Positions 19,410-29,090 of a stretch of DNA of 64,000 bases are shown here, piece after piece. This DNA comes from Haliclona indistincta (Eukaryota; Porifera; Demospongiae; Haplosclerida; Chalinidae), in contig OZ024786.1 in NCBI GenBank assembly GCA_964017065.1, positions 5,743,781 through 5,807,780 of the forward strand. The letters are read 5' to 3'. A program made the translations under genes and the position numbers. Within the stretch, counting starts at the first letter, position 1. Each line of letters begins with the position of its first letter. Below the pieces are notes generated by a model that saw only the letters and a list, made by a program, of their open reading frames with translations, was not told the DNA's origin and did no database searches.

Positions 19410-20290
19410 CGCCAGTTTTTGTATCATTAAAAATAGCAAAATTGAAATGGACTTACCCATACATTTTCCACAAAGTATCAAACTTATTTTCATAAACTAA
19501 GTAAATCTGCATTATTGGTGGAACTAACTGTACCCTCTAATTCATACGAATATCTGTGCAATGCACAGAATCGTAAGAGACAGAAACCCCTCTATCAATT
19601 GCTGCTGAGTGAACTGGACTCTCTCGGGAAAAAGCTTCATTGGTAACAATTAATCGGATCACTGCATATCTAATTGCTCGCTCAAACTTAAGTGCAGGGA
19701 CAAGCAACACACAAAGACATGCGCAGTTTATAATTATGGACATTTACTTATACTGCTCTGTTCATGAATTTATGGAACGAAGACCTCAACCTCAACCTCA
19801 CCTTGCTCCATCTGTTCAAGGTATAGCGCATCGCTTGCTAAACAGTAAACACTAAGCGCTCAAAAATAAATTTATTATAAGAACTTTAGTTCTAAATCTT
19901 TTTTTTTGTGAGTATGGTGCCTCTCACACTTTCAGAAAAATTGAGTGATGTGTGTTTGCATAACAATACTAACCATTGGAACAAGGTTCTACACCTGAGT
20001 GATGTGTGGTTATATAATACCAGTAACCAATGGATCAAGATACTTCACATTTTTAAAGAATAATTTCAGTACTCTTAAAGAAACAGCTTTTCTTGTAGTT
20101 GTCAGCATCATTAGCTACCAATACTATACTTCAGCACTAATTGAAGCACAAGGATCCCCTGAATAAAAGGATAACGCAAGTCCTAGTTTTTCTAAATCAG
20201 CAAAGATTATCAATATCCAAAAATAAAGAGATAATCATTATTATAAGGCCGTGGATATTGGCACCGACAAATCGATGCCTGGAACAAGCC
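19410..20290. other. No recognisable gene
   Basis: AT-rich. Two near-copies of a phrase around TTGAGTGATGTGTG(T/G)TT(G/A)(C/T)ATAA with 'ACCA(T/A)TGGA' lie at about 19942 and 19995. A weak proline run (PQPQPHLAP) in one frame at 19785 is low complexity. Nothing else. Confidence 0.4.
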
Positions 20291-20457
20291 ATGAATACGC
20301 TATTGCCACCAGTCGGTGGCGCTATCAGTCAAAAAAACGTTATTCCCACCGGTCGGTGGCGCTAACAGCCACAGAACCGCTATTGCCATCGTACGCGTAC
20401 CATTTTGTTATCGTGCACCCCACCCACCTGAAAGCCACACCCTCTAGCACATGCACG

Positions 20458-21593
20458 ATGGCAGAAGCAGCCGTGTCAAATTCTTCAGTCACCGATTCGG
20501 ACCCAGCCGAGCTGCTGGCTAAGGGAAAAAGATTCTTCACTTTTTCAGAAGTCGAATCAGCCCTAGAACGACTGAGGAAACAGGGCACCATCTTTTACGG
20601 GTATTTAATAGCCAAACTGGTCATGACTACAATCGTAAGCATGCAGATCAGCCTGTCGATGTGGACAAGTTTCAGTACACGTACTACTGTGTCCATTGTG
20701 TACATTCTGGTCAGCGTCGACGACGTGGAAAAGGTATACGGTCAATTCAACGATCATTCTCTTTGGGTTATGAAGCGAAGATCACTCTTTCGTAAAACAA
20801 AGCCTTGAACTGTCTGGTTGTAAAGGAATGCCTTCTTGATCATAACCATCGGACAGGAGAAGTTTACAAGCACTATCCATCTACAAGAAGGCTGTCAATA
20901 GAAGAGTCAAAGGAAATTGTGGACATCCTGTCTCTAAAGCCAAACAACAAGCAACAATGACCATGTTGCAACAATGACCATGTTGCAACAATGACCATGT
21001 TGCAACAATGACCATGTTGCAACAATGACCATGTTGCAACAATGACCATGTTGCAACAATGACCATGTTGCAACAATGACCATGTTGTGCAACAATGACC
21101 ATGTTGCAACAATGACCATGTTGCAACAATGACCATGTGCCAAACAACAAACAACAATGACCATGTTGTGCAACAATGACCATGTTGCAACAATGACCAT
21201 GTTGCAACAATGACCATGTGCCAAACAACAAACAACAATGACCATGTTGTGCAACAATGACCATGTTGCAACAATGACCATGTTGTGCAACAATGACCAT
21301 GTTGTGAAACAATGACCATGTTGTGAAACAATGACCATGTTGCAACAATGACCATGTGCCAAACAACAAACAACAATGACCATGTTGCAACAATGACCAT
21401 GTTGTGCAACAATGACCATGTTGTGAAACAATGACCATGTTGTGAAACAATGACCATGTTGCAACAATGACCATGTTGTGAGAAAGTTTGGCAAGGTTGT
21501 TACTCTTAAGGATATTCAAGATTTGAAAAATAGACTGAGGGAAGAGAGTACAATGGGATTACAAGATGCACAGCTGGTTTTAGAGACCTTTTA
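20458..21593 (+). pseudogene. SWIM/MULE-type N-terminal fragment split by a minisatellite
   Basis: ATG 20458 opens MAEAAVSNSSVTDSDPAELL followed by FFTFSEVESALERLRKQG. After a frame change near 20800 the reading is CLVVKECLLDHNH, HYPSTRRLSIEESKEIV and SLKPNN, ending where the 17-bp repeats begin (about 20955). Beyond them the same kind of protein resumes at 21479: RKFGKVVTLKDIQDLKNRLR and GLQDAQLVLETF, then a stop. HNH...YP..R.L...E...ILxLKPNNK...GKVVTLKDI.NL is the N-terminal arrangement of SWIM-finger, FAR1/MULE-related proteins. No catalytic domain remains. Confidence 0.6.
20955..21485. repeat. 17/19-bp minisatellite
   Basis: About 29 units of ACAATGACCATGTTGCA with variants ending TTGTGCA, TTGTGAA and GTGCCAAACAACA, some arranged in a higher-order block. 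Because 17 is not a multiple of three and the unit has no minus-strand stop, all three minus frames stay open for about 190-210 codons. It sits between two halves of a coding remnant. Confidence 0.95.
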
Positions 21594-22284
21594 GAGACCG
21601 CACCGCTCATCTCCTAGCCGTTTACAAGCAAAGAAAATTACTCCATTTGAAAATTGTCGAAGCCCATACAAAAACCCAGGCAAACATCTGACGTCACGAA
21701 TTCAAGTGTTCTGTTCTTGCAGGCTGCCTGACACAGGGGATGACATGGTACAATGCAAGGAGTGGTTTCATTATACCTATGTTGGGATCCCTCTTGGCAC
21801 TAAAAATGGAACTGTAGTAACTGTTCACCAGAATCACCACACTAATAATGTGTATGCTGTGACAACACTTTTGATGATCAGTTGAATTTATTTTCACAGA
21901 ATCACCACGTATGATATCAACATCTTAGTAAAAATTAAAAACACTAGGCGATTTTAGTAAACATAATGCACTGAACGGTGGCAATAGCCAGTCTGTGGCT
22001 GAACGCGCCACCGATTTTGTCGGTGGCAATAGCCATTTCGTTATTATAACATTCAGTGTAACATTGAGAAGAAAAGATTAACTGTTGTCAACTTAACAGT
22101 AGTTGTAGTTACGTAATTAAACATTAAGAGATCAGTTGTGATAGCAAAATCAAAAGACATACATTCCTGAATACATTATTAACAGAAATTGCTGTCATAC
22201 AAAGAATTGTAGTTGTTCTCATAGTGACATTGCTGTCGCTTTACTAACTAGTGCCTTTTTAATGCTATACTGTCACCTTCACCG

Positions 22285-22345
22285 ATTTTGTGACACTCGG
22301 TGACACTCGGTGTCACAATGAGACACCGAGTGTCACAATGTCAAA
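22285..22345. repeat. Palindromic TGTGACACTCGGTGTCACA block, copy 1
   Basis: Contains TGTGACACTCGG, TGACACTCGGTGTCACA and the inverse GACACCGAGTGTCACA, followed by ATGTCAAAATGTGTGCAC. The same words form a much cleaner palindrome at 26543-26637 on the other side of the reverse-transcriptase element. Confidence 0.85.
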
Positions 22346-22349
22346 ATGT

Positions 22350-22820
22350 GTGCACAAAATGATTATTATTGCTATTATTCAAGATTAGGTATTGTGGACC
22401 AAAATGCTTATGCTGGCGTAGAAAACCCGGCTCCGTACAATGTGGGAACCGAGATGGTACTCATTCTGGGACATGTGACTGCAAGTCAGAGTGCAAGTGT
22501 TATTTTTTCATGTTTGACATTTTAGTTTGCTGACAATCACTTGTTTGTGTAGGGTAATTGATTAATACACATAGCCCCCCCCCCCGTTGGCAATTAAATA
22601 TTCATATTTCATCTGCCCCCTCTTTTCTAAAATCCTGCCTACGCCCCTGCAATAAGGTAGTACAGAATGTGTCCTTATTACAGGGGTGTCTATAGTGCAT
22701 TTTTTGGATAAATTACTGAAGCTTTGTGCAATAACTATCCTTTTTTTATTTAGAGGCCTCGCAGGGCTAGGGGTGGACATGATGGCAGTAGTCGTTCGTT
22801 ATGTATTATTATCTGTACTA
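22350..22820. other. No firm gene
   Basis: One frame at 22390-22500 reads AYAGVENPAPYNVGTEMVLI in a coding-like way but is not recognised. A C-tract lies at 22576-22585. Close to 22798 is TTCGTTATGTA, repeated at 26483 on the far side of the reverse transcriptase. Confidence 0.3.
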
Positions 22821-22847
22821 ATATTAGGTACTAATATTAGTACCTAA

Positions 22848-22880
<33 letters not shown>
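22821..22880. repeat. 30-bp perfect palindrome and (TTA)n tract
   Basis: 22821-22850 is a perfect palindrome centred on CTAATATTAG. It runs directly into an uninterrupted (TTA)n tract to 22880. A second (TTA)n tract in the same orientation starts at 26342 just beyond the reverse-transcriptase start codon. Confidence 0.9.
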
Positions 22881-23084
22881 CAACAAAAACAGAACACAAC
22901 ATAGATAGAAGATTATACCTGATGAAGAAATGAATATATACAAGTGATAAATGATTATACCTGATAGAGAAATGAATAATATAAATAGACAAGTGATAAA
23001 TGATTAAGTGATATATGGCATATTGGCAATAAGAAAAAACCGAACGAACAAAACAGAACAAAAACAAGAACAACAAAAAAGAAA

Positions 23085-26000
23085 TTAAAAAAAAAACAAG
23101 TGATAGTTATTATTAAATATTATTGAATTATTCAATGCCATCCAAGTAGGGAAGAGGAGCCGAAGAATTGTTAATCCACATTGAGGCATTTCCTCTCCAC
23201 AAGCAGATAGAGAGACGTTGGAAGAGATGGTGTATTGTCGCACTCGGAAGATTGTCCAGACGAGCAGCCTGCCGGTGACCAATATCTTTAAGCACTGATG
23301 CAGCCCCGGTGCTCCACCCACCTAGTGTCTCAACAGGTAGTGGAAAGAACTGAATGCCGGCTTGCTGACAACGTGGACCATGGACAGCAATTTTCCTGTC
23401 AGCCGCTACTTTCAGAGCATGACCTTGTGTTACAGCAGATTCAGCCAAGGTTAGGTGCTGCATAGGCGAAATAACTGTAACATCGAGGGCAGCAGGAGAG
23501 CCGTCTTTCCATGATGGTAGAAAAACGTCAGCGGGACGAGCACTTGAGTTGGAGAGTAAATATGGAGCTTCCAACCTTGGAGATAAGGCAGCTAGTCTGG
23601 CAGCTGAGAAGATCACGTCTCGTAGAGTGTTATGTCTTGTGATCTTCTCGCCATGTCCAAGACATGAAAGATGGTGATCTCCAAAAGGGTCAATATGACG
23701 GCTACATTGCGCACAAGGGCCCTCTGAAAAAAGGCGAATGCCTAACCAATAGTGAAGGCAGGCACGGAACTCCTGATCCAGCATGTGCAGTCCAAGTGCC
23801 CTTGATGGGATAACTGAGAGCCAGTCTCCAGCATGTTGAATAGAAGAGGAGAGAGCAAGGGCACGTGAGCGACTGTCAGGGGCAGAGTCAATGAGCCTTC
23901 TTAGAGAGGCCTGGTTGATAGCAGTAGATAGAGCTCTCTGGGTGACAGGGACATCTATGTCTGCAATTGACAGCCAATGATCTTTCTCTGCATGCAAAGC
24001 CACCAATTGAGTATACGGAGAAAGAGACGGCAAGAGTGAAATAGCTGAAGGAGAATTGACAATGTCGGAAACCATACCAGCACATGAAGTGACAGAACTG
24101 ATGTATGCCGCTGGAGAGTGAAGAGAAGTACAGCGAAGATTAAGGCCACCCATTGAAACAGGAAGGGTAGCTTTGAGCCAGCACCAGGGAGAGACTGGGG
24201 TACCTAGCAGAGCAACAAATGCCTCCTGCACCTTGCGATCAAAGGTAGATAAAGCTTCAGAAATGTATAAGGATGGAGTTGAGCGTAGTAGGTACGACAT
24301 CTTACCAAAAGACCAGCAGGAGCGGAGTAAGGTGATGGCCATTTGAGAGTCCTGCAGGGAAGAAAGGAGAGGGACCAGAGCAAGGGCTTGTTCACCTTTA
24401 TCAATGATGTACTGATTGCAAAACTCGGGTGGACCAATCGGGGCTCCAAGTAAAGAGAACCCATTGTGCGTGATGGGGATGTCTGGACGAAGGGTTATAG
24501 AAGATTCAGTGGGGCAGTATAGAAGGCACTTTGATCGATTCAAGGAAAGACCGTAGCTAGGGCCAACTGACTCGATGATATCAAGAGCATGCGTAAGGTC
24601 ATCAAGGGTGCCACACAGAGTTCCGTCATCCAGGTACCAAGCATTAAGAACTAACTCAGGAACTTCATCCTTGACTTGCTCTATCAAAGGATGTAAAGCC
24701 ATTGCAAACCCTAAGGGGCCAAGAGGGTCTCCTTGCTGCACCCCACACCTGCTAAGGATGATATGGTCGCCAAAATGAAGGAAAGGGGAAGAGCGATAGC
24801 AGAGTTCAAGCCAGCTAGATATGGACGGGAGGTGAGACCTGACTGACGTAAACATGTGATTACGACTAATAGTGTTAAAAGCATTTGAAAAATCAAGCTG
24901 GAGGACACATTTGTTGCTGTCTGGCAATGAATCACATTGAAGGACTGACCTTACTGCGTGAACAATGGCCTCAGCCCCATTAGGGGTACCAACACCTAGC
25001 TGATGAGGAGACAGATGGTTAGCAGCTAATTGATGAAAAGACTGAACAAGGCATTTAGAAACCAGGCGGCGCAAGACCTCACCAACGGCAATCGGACGAA
25101 GACCACCACTTTTCTTCCTTGTACCTAATAGGAGAGCACCACAGAGGTGTGGGACAATCTCTGCTGGAACCTTGCCTTGAGATAGAAGATTAACGAAATC
25201 ACACAGGGAGTTAAGCAAGTTGGATCTTATAGTGGGAGAGGGGCAGGTGATACCTTCTTTCAGATGAGATGCTCGGAGACCCGATGGACCAGGGCTGGTG
25301 CCATTAGGAAATGATTTGATGCATTCTGAGACGAGAGAAGGAGGGACAACGTAATCAGAAGCAGGAGGGGTAGAGGAAAGGTCAGGAGAAAGGGAGTCAG
25401 TATCGGGATCTGGATGCTTTGATTGCATCTCCTGATGAGATTGTTCTGAGACAGCTACGAGGCCGTCAGAGGCAAGCATTTTAGCTGCCTTACTATACTG
25501 ACCATCCTCCATGGCTTGTTTCACACGACCAAGTTTAGCAGCTTCGGGGTTCAGCGCACAATCAGGCTGCAAAGGAGAAGAACTCGCCTCTGACCACAGA
25601 GTGATGATGTCATCATTTGACCAGCGATTTAAACGCTGCTTAATAGTGGTGTCATGTGTCTTGGAGATGTTGTTACGTGACCGAGAGGGGGATGGAGCAG
25701 ACAAAGTGCAGCGAGGAAGCATGAAGAGCTTTGTCCAGCATGCAATAGAATCTGGATCTGAGAGAATGTTGTTCAAGGTTGAAGTGAGAATAGAAGCCCA
25801 GGCATTTCTTGCGTTCTTAGGGACATGGCGAACTGTGGGGACACGCCTACTGTCTGTAGAGAGTACAGTTGACAAAGTAGGAAGATTCCCGTTCACCGGA
25901 CCTGAGCTCACAGAATGATCGCAAGGGACAGCAGGAATAGCCGAGAGAGAAGGCGGGCGAGCAATGTTCTGACAAGACCCAGCACGGCAGTCAGAGCATA

Positions 26001-26338
26001 GACGAGGAGGGTCTGCTCGCGCACAAGAGCAGCGTGAGCAAGTGCCAGAGGGGCCACACTTACAGCATCTAGGGCCTCGACTGAGTAGCCTAGCACGAGC
26101 GATCTCACGGTTGAGAGAGATTCTAGCTACCTGTGACGAGGATAGAGGCGGTGGCGGTTGTGCAGCATCATCCACAAGTGAGCCACGTGCGGCTGAGACC
26201 GCCTGCGCGACCTGTGGTGCTGGAATCTGGTCAGCTGGGGAGATTGGCTCTGTAGCTTCCGTCAAAGCCAGTGATGACGACAGACTTGACGTCTGAGCAG
26301 CTGGGAGATCAGAGGTAGAGCCAGAGTCATCCGCCATG

Positions 26339-26341
<3 letters not shown>
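23085..26341 (-). mobile_element. Non-LTR retrotransposon with restriction-like endonuclease
   Basis: The single-gene element lies between two (TTA)n tracts of the same orientation (22848-22880 and 26342-26378). The ATG is three bases from the upstream tract. At the 3' end, after the stop (23128), come about 50 bases and an A/T-homopolymer-like run (23083-23097). The flanking words TTCGTTATGTA and CTAATATTAGG occur on both sides. Elements of the R4/Dong kind with such endonucleases are known to insert in TAA microsatellites; assignment here is inference. Confidence 0.65.
23128..26337 (-). CDS. Reverse transcriptase with restriction-like endonuclease, intact
   Basis: 1069 residues with no break. 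1-75: Ser/Ala/Pro-rich. 91-123: dense Cys cluster (CCKCGPSGTCSRCSC...), a probable nucleic-acid-binding zinc region. About 345-610: reverse transcriptase with NGTSPGPSGLRASHL, RPIAVGEVLRRLVSK, LDFSNAFN (first Asp), GVQQGDPLGP and the active-site box WYLDDG at 567-572. About 840-900: thumb/linker with a C-x2-C ... H-H-x2-C knuckle (CAQCSRHIDPFGDHHLSC). About 930-960: RPAD...LDVTV, matching the R-P-x-D...D pattern of restriction-like endonucleases in R2/R4-type retrotransposons. No apurinic-type endonuclease or second gene is seen. Intactness suggests recent activity. The start is the first ATG after the TTA tract. Confidence 0.85.
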   Translation of the reverse strand: MADDSGSTSDLPAAQTSSLSSSLALTEATEPISPADQIPAPQVAQAVSAARGSLVDDAAQPPPPLSSSQVARISLNREIARARLLSRGPRCCKCGPSGTCSRCSCARADPPRLCSDCRAGSCQNIARPPSLSAIPAVPCDHSVSSGPVNGNLPTLSTVLSTDSRRVPTVRHVPKNARNAWASILTSTLNNILSDPDSIACWTKLFMLPRCTLSAPSPSRSRNNISKTHDTTIKQRLNRWSNDDIITLWSEASSSPLQPDCALNPEAAKLGRVKQAMEDGQYSKAAKMLASDGLVAVSEQSHQEMQSKHPDPDTDSLSPDLSSTPPASDYVVPPSLVSECIKSFPNGTSPGPSGLRASHLKEGITCPSPTIRSNLLNSLCDFVNLLSQGKVPAEIVPHLCGALLLGTRKKSGGLRPIAVGEVLRRLVSKCLVQSFHQLAANHLSPHQLGVGTPNGAEAIVHAVRSVLQCDSLPDSNKCVLQLDFSNAFNTISRNHMFTSVRSHLPSISSWLELCYRSSPFLHFGDHIILSRCGVQQGDPLGPLGFAMALHPLIEQVKDEVPELVLNAWYLDDGTLCGTLDDLTHALDIIESVGPSYGLSLNRSKCLLYCPTESSITLRPDIPITHNGFSLLGAPIGPPEFCNQYIIDKGEQALALVPLLSSLQDSQMAITLLRSCWSFGKMSYLLRSTPSLYISEALSTFDRKVQEAFVALLGTPVSPWCWLKATLPVSMGGLNLRCTSLHSPAAYISSVTSCAGMVSDIVNSPSAISLLPSLSPYTQLVALHAEKDHWLSIADIDVPVTQRALSTAINQASLRRLIDSAPDSRSRALALSSSIQHAGDWLSVIPSRALGLHMLDQEFRACLHYWLGIRLFSEGPCAQCSRHIDPFGDHHLSCLGHGEKITRHNTLRDVIFSAARLAALSPRLEAPYLLSNSSARPADVFLPSWKDGSPAALDVTVISPMQHLTLAESAVTQGHALKVAADRKIAVHGPRCQQAGIQFFPLPVETLGGWSTGAASVLKDIGHRQAARLDNLPSATIHHLFQRLSICLWRGNASMWINNSSAPLPYLDGIE

Positions 26342-26378
<37 letters not shown>

Positions 26379-26490
26379 ATTGGTGTTCTTTAGTTGTATT
26401 GGTTTTTCTAATAAAGTTTGAGATTTAGTTCTCCTACTTATATTATTATTAATATTAATAATATTAATATTATTATTATTATTTCGTTAT
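26342..26490. repeat. (TTA)n tract and AT-rich palindromic stretch
   Basis: (TTA)n runs 26342-26378, a second short series of TATTATTATTAATATTAATA words is at 26438-26480, then TTCGTTATGTACTAATATTAGG, which also flanks the element on the left side (22796-22830). Confidence 0.9.
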
Positions 26491-26542
26491 GTACTAATAT
26501 TAGGTCAGTATTAGTTTGATTTATTTTCATGATAAAATGTCA

Positions 26543-26637
26543 AAATGTGTGCACTGACATTGTGACACTCGGTGTCACATTGTGACACTCGGTGTCACAA
26601 TGTGACACCGAGTGTCACAATGTCAGTGCACACATTT
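26543..26637. repeat. 95-bp near-perfect palindrome
   Basis: Arms of 38 bases (26543-26580 and 26600-26637) are exactly complementary. The 19-base centre TGTGACACTCGGTGTCACA is itself palindromic but for its middle three bases. A degraded relative is at 22285-22345. Confidence 0.97.
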
Positions 26638-26639
26638 AC

Positions 26640-27350
26640 TCATTTGTTGAACCTCATGGGATTCGGTGACCATATTCAACTTGTCTTAGAGATCCTTCGT
26701 CCAGTCGGTGACCATAGTCTACACTGCCGAACTCGATCTCGTGCAATGTGTCTCAGTACAAGTTTGGGTGTGATCTTGTTGAATCTTGTAATCAAAGAAT
26801 GCATGCTTTCCAGATTTTCTAACAAGTTCGGTATTGTTTGTTATCAGAGCTGTGCGTAATGGATGAGCCTATTTACTCGGGGAGTAAAGAGACACGTGTG
26901 GAAATAGTCCGAGGGAGCCAATCTTTAAATGACAATAAGCTTATTAGACAAAAACATGCTGGTGCCGGTGACAAAAGTGCTTCTTGTAGCAGAGACTGTG
27001 TCTAAGTATCTTATGCTATCCAAAGAGACAATTCGTAAATGGACAAGTTCTTAATTCAGCGATATGATAACGACATACCCCCAGCAGTTTGAAATATATT
27101 TACGTCTACAAGACGTTACCATCGCTAGATTGGCCAGAGTTTTTCATATGTGGCTGGGAATATAGGGTTGTGTGTATTCTTTAATGATATTTTGTAACCT
27201 GTTTCCTCGGTTACACATCATTCAAGTATCCAATAGTACAATAGTACATGCATTTAAGTATCTAATAGTACATGCATGTGTCACAGTAGTTCAATTATCC
27301 TGTGCAAAATGTTTCACCGTATGCATTGGATACTGCGGTTATTTATAGTA
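26640..27350. other. No recognisable gene
   Basis: Contains two CGGTGACCATA phrases (26665 and 26706) and a small cluster of AATAGTACA(T) repeats with CATGCAT near 27228-27270. No domain or splice structure is visible. Confidence 0.4.
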
Positions 27351-27352
27351 CA

Positions 27353-27550
27353 TGTGGTTACATTTTGGTTACTAGTGGTTACACTGGGTTACAGATGGTT
27401 ACCCTGTGTTACAGATGGTTACACTGGGTTACTAGTGGTTACACTGAGATACTAGTGGTTACACTGGGTTACTAGTGGTTATACTGTGTTACTAGTGGTT
27501 ACACTGTGTTACAGATGGTTACACTGGGTTACAGATGGTTACACTGTGTT
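27353..27550. repeat. 20-bp minisatellite
   Basis: About ten units of GGTTACACTG(G/T)GTTACTAGT or the variant ending ACAGAT. Two unit types alternate irregularly. Confidence 0.9.
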
Positions 27551-27837
27551 GCTATAAACCAGCAATAAACGACCATGGGCCACATATGCTAGCTAGCATG
27601 TACAGTAACAACTTTCCCTGGATTTAATTGGTACTTACTAGAAACAGGCAAATTACGTCCCGCTTGACGCTCCTTCTGTTCACAATGTGAAAATTGGTTT
27701 AACAACAGCAAAATTGAAAGTTTTCATCGCAAGTAGACAAGCTAATGCCGAAACATTTATGGTATAACTTTTGCCAAAATAATGCTTTATTTTAGATTTT
27801 GTTTTAGAAAATACAATAGTATCCCATTGCGTTCTTA

Positions 27838-28449
27838 CAAGAGTATATTATGAACAGAGAGTATCGAACGCCAATAGCCCCATACAAACACTGTCTGCGA
27901 AGTAACGTGACACGCACGTGAGAAAGTTTACGTGTTGTGACGTAGCGCATTTCAATGCAATTGCCACGACGTCACTCAGTCAGCGATAACTGTTTCTCAA
28001 TGCTGCATGCTTCGTGATGGCTAAAAGATCAGGTAGCTCACTCGACGGATCGCTCCCCGCTACCAAAAGAACGTCGCTTCATGACGATCTTGCCGCGTGT
28101 CCACCGCTAAGTCTGACAAGACTTGCTCAAGCTGGTCAGAGAAACTACGACGAAAAACTTCAGTTTGATGTCGTTTCAACGGACAAACCATCCCGCCTCC
28201 TCGTATCGCCAGCCGTATCGCATGCCTTCTTCATAATCTAGGACTAGGTCCATGATGATCGCCAGCCGTATCCACGCGTACAATTACAAGAGGCGTGCCT
28301 ACTGCATGCCTTACTTAGCTATGCGTCACAACTAGGCGGGCCGTTGTCCGTTTGCGTCATTGTCGCACGTGCGTGTCACGTTACTTCGCAGACAGTGTTT
28401 GTATGGGGCAATACGGCGTTCGATACTCTCTTCGTATTATGTACTCTTG
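27838..28449. mobile_element. TIR element, 7-bp target duplication, copy 1
   Basis: Starts CAAGAGTA at 27838 and ends TACTCTTG at 28449. The inverted repeats extend over 100 bases and share AGAGTATCGAACGCC, CCCCATACAAACACTGTCTG and GAAGTAACGTGACACGCACG. GTTCTTA flanks both sides exactly (27831-27837 and 28450-28456). A related element is at 31359-31946. Inside is a 75-codon frame from ATG 28017 (MAKRSGSSLDGSLPATKRTS) that may be a left-over first exon of the parental transposon. The superfamily is not clear. Confidence 0.9.
28017..28241 (+). CDS. Small open frame inside the TIR element
   Basis: 74 residues starting MAKRSGSSLDGSLPATKRTS, with a basic SLPATKRT stretch resembling a nuclear signal, ending SHAFFII. 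It sits in the middle of the 612-bp element. No match is recognised. It could be the N-terminal exon of a full-length relative's transposase, or chance. Confidence 0.3.
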   Translation: MAKRSGSSLDGSLPATKRTSLHDDLAACPPLSLTRLAQAGQRNYDEKLQFDVVSTDKPSRLLVSPAVSHAFFII

Positions 28450-28481
28450 GTTCTTACACATGATAAAATTCTTGATTCTAG

Positions 28482-29090
28482 GGACTCCTGCAGATTTAGA
28501 GATTGAACATGAATTATCTAGTGAAGATGTAACCAAGATTAAAGAGGCAGTGGGTAGTTTCCAAGATTTAAATGGACAAATAAATGCTTCAGATTGCCAA
28601 GGTAACTAAAAGCGTCAATCTTGAGACAATTATTATAGTCGGCACGTATTAAATCACATGAATTCAGTCTTGTGATATTACTCTTTTGTACAGGAACAGC
28701 TGAGTTTCTCTCACAGCATCCAATGCTTTGTCGTCCAATCGATGCTGGTGATGAAGATGAGACTGAAAAAACAACTTGTAACAAGGAAACGGGTGAGAAA
28801 AAGCAGTTAAGAAAGTGGACACGTGGTGTATGGATGTGCGTCAGTGGTGGAGGGATAATACAGACATGGCAACCGCTTTACAAGTTAGCTAAGTGATTGT
28901 AACTATAAATATTGATAACTTATTTTCAGGTCAGAAGGCCCAGCAAAGGTTTTTTTACTTGTCCTTGCCTGGATGACAACTGCTTTTGGCAAACTATCTC
29001 GCGAGGAATGGTCGAGGCTAACCTTATCATATGACAACATGTGTCACTTGGACAATTTAAGGGTAGCAAAAGAGCCCCTCCCATTACCAG
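28482..29090 (+). CDS. KDZ-type transposase exons, partial gene
   Basis: Three exons join in phase: 28482-28601, 28694-28883 and 28930-29090. Borders are CTAG/GTAACT, TACAG/GTTAGC and TTCAG/GTACAT. They read PADLEIEHELSSEDVTKIKE, then FLSQHPMLCRPIDAGDEDET and WTRGVWMCVSGGGIIQTWQP, then LSYDNMCHLDNLRVAKEPLP. The YDNMCHLDNLRVAK...LPLP block is a hallmark of Kyakuja-Dileera-Zisupton-type transposases of invertebrates. Upstream Cys-cluster exons and the downstream catalytic end are not found; repeat module A follows at 29436. Exons are open, so loss is by truncation rather than point decay. The TIR element with a 7-bp duplication ends 32 bases before the first acceptor, probably inside an intron. 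Confidence 0.6.

Larger units (their letters stand above)
20298..22040. mobile_element. TIR element with SWIM/MULE-type remnant
   Basis: The left end (20298-20394) has GCTATTGCCACC, hairpin CACCGGTCGGTGG, CAGCCACAGA and GCTATTGCCATCG. The right end (21973-22034), read in reverse complement, has the same words in the same order: GCTATTGCCACC, a CACCGACAAAATCGGTGG hairpin, CAGCCACAGA, GCTATTGCCACCG. So about 60-bp terminal inverted repeats bound roughly 1.74 kb. A target duplication is not obvious. Inside are a coding remnant (20458-21593) and a minisatellite. I infer an internally deleted, non-autonomous element. Confidence 0.7.

Noticed and set aside
20881..21519. Three long minus-strand open frames of 186-212 codons
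   Set aside because: They are frame-independent readings of the 17-bp minisatellite, with identical periodic peptides in each frame.
22837..23076. AT-rich hydrophobic minus-strand frame
   Set aside because: Composed of TTA and poly-T derived codons; no coding signal.
24575..26296. Plus-strand open frames across the retrotransposon
   Set aside because: Shadows of the 1069-codon minus-strand gene; no domain of their own.
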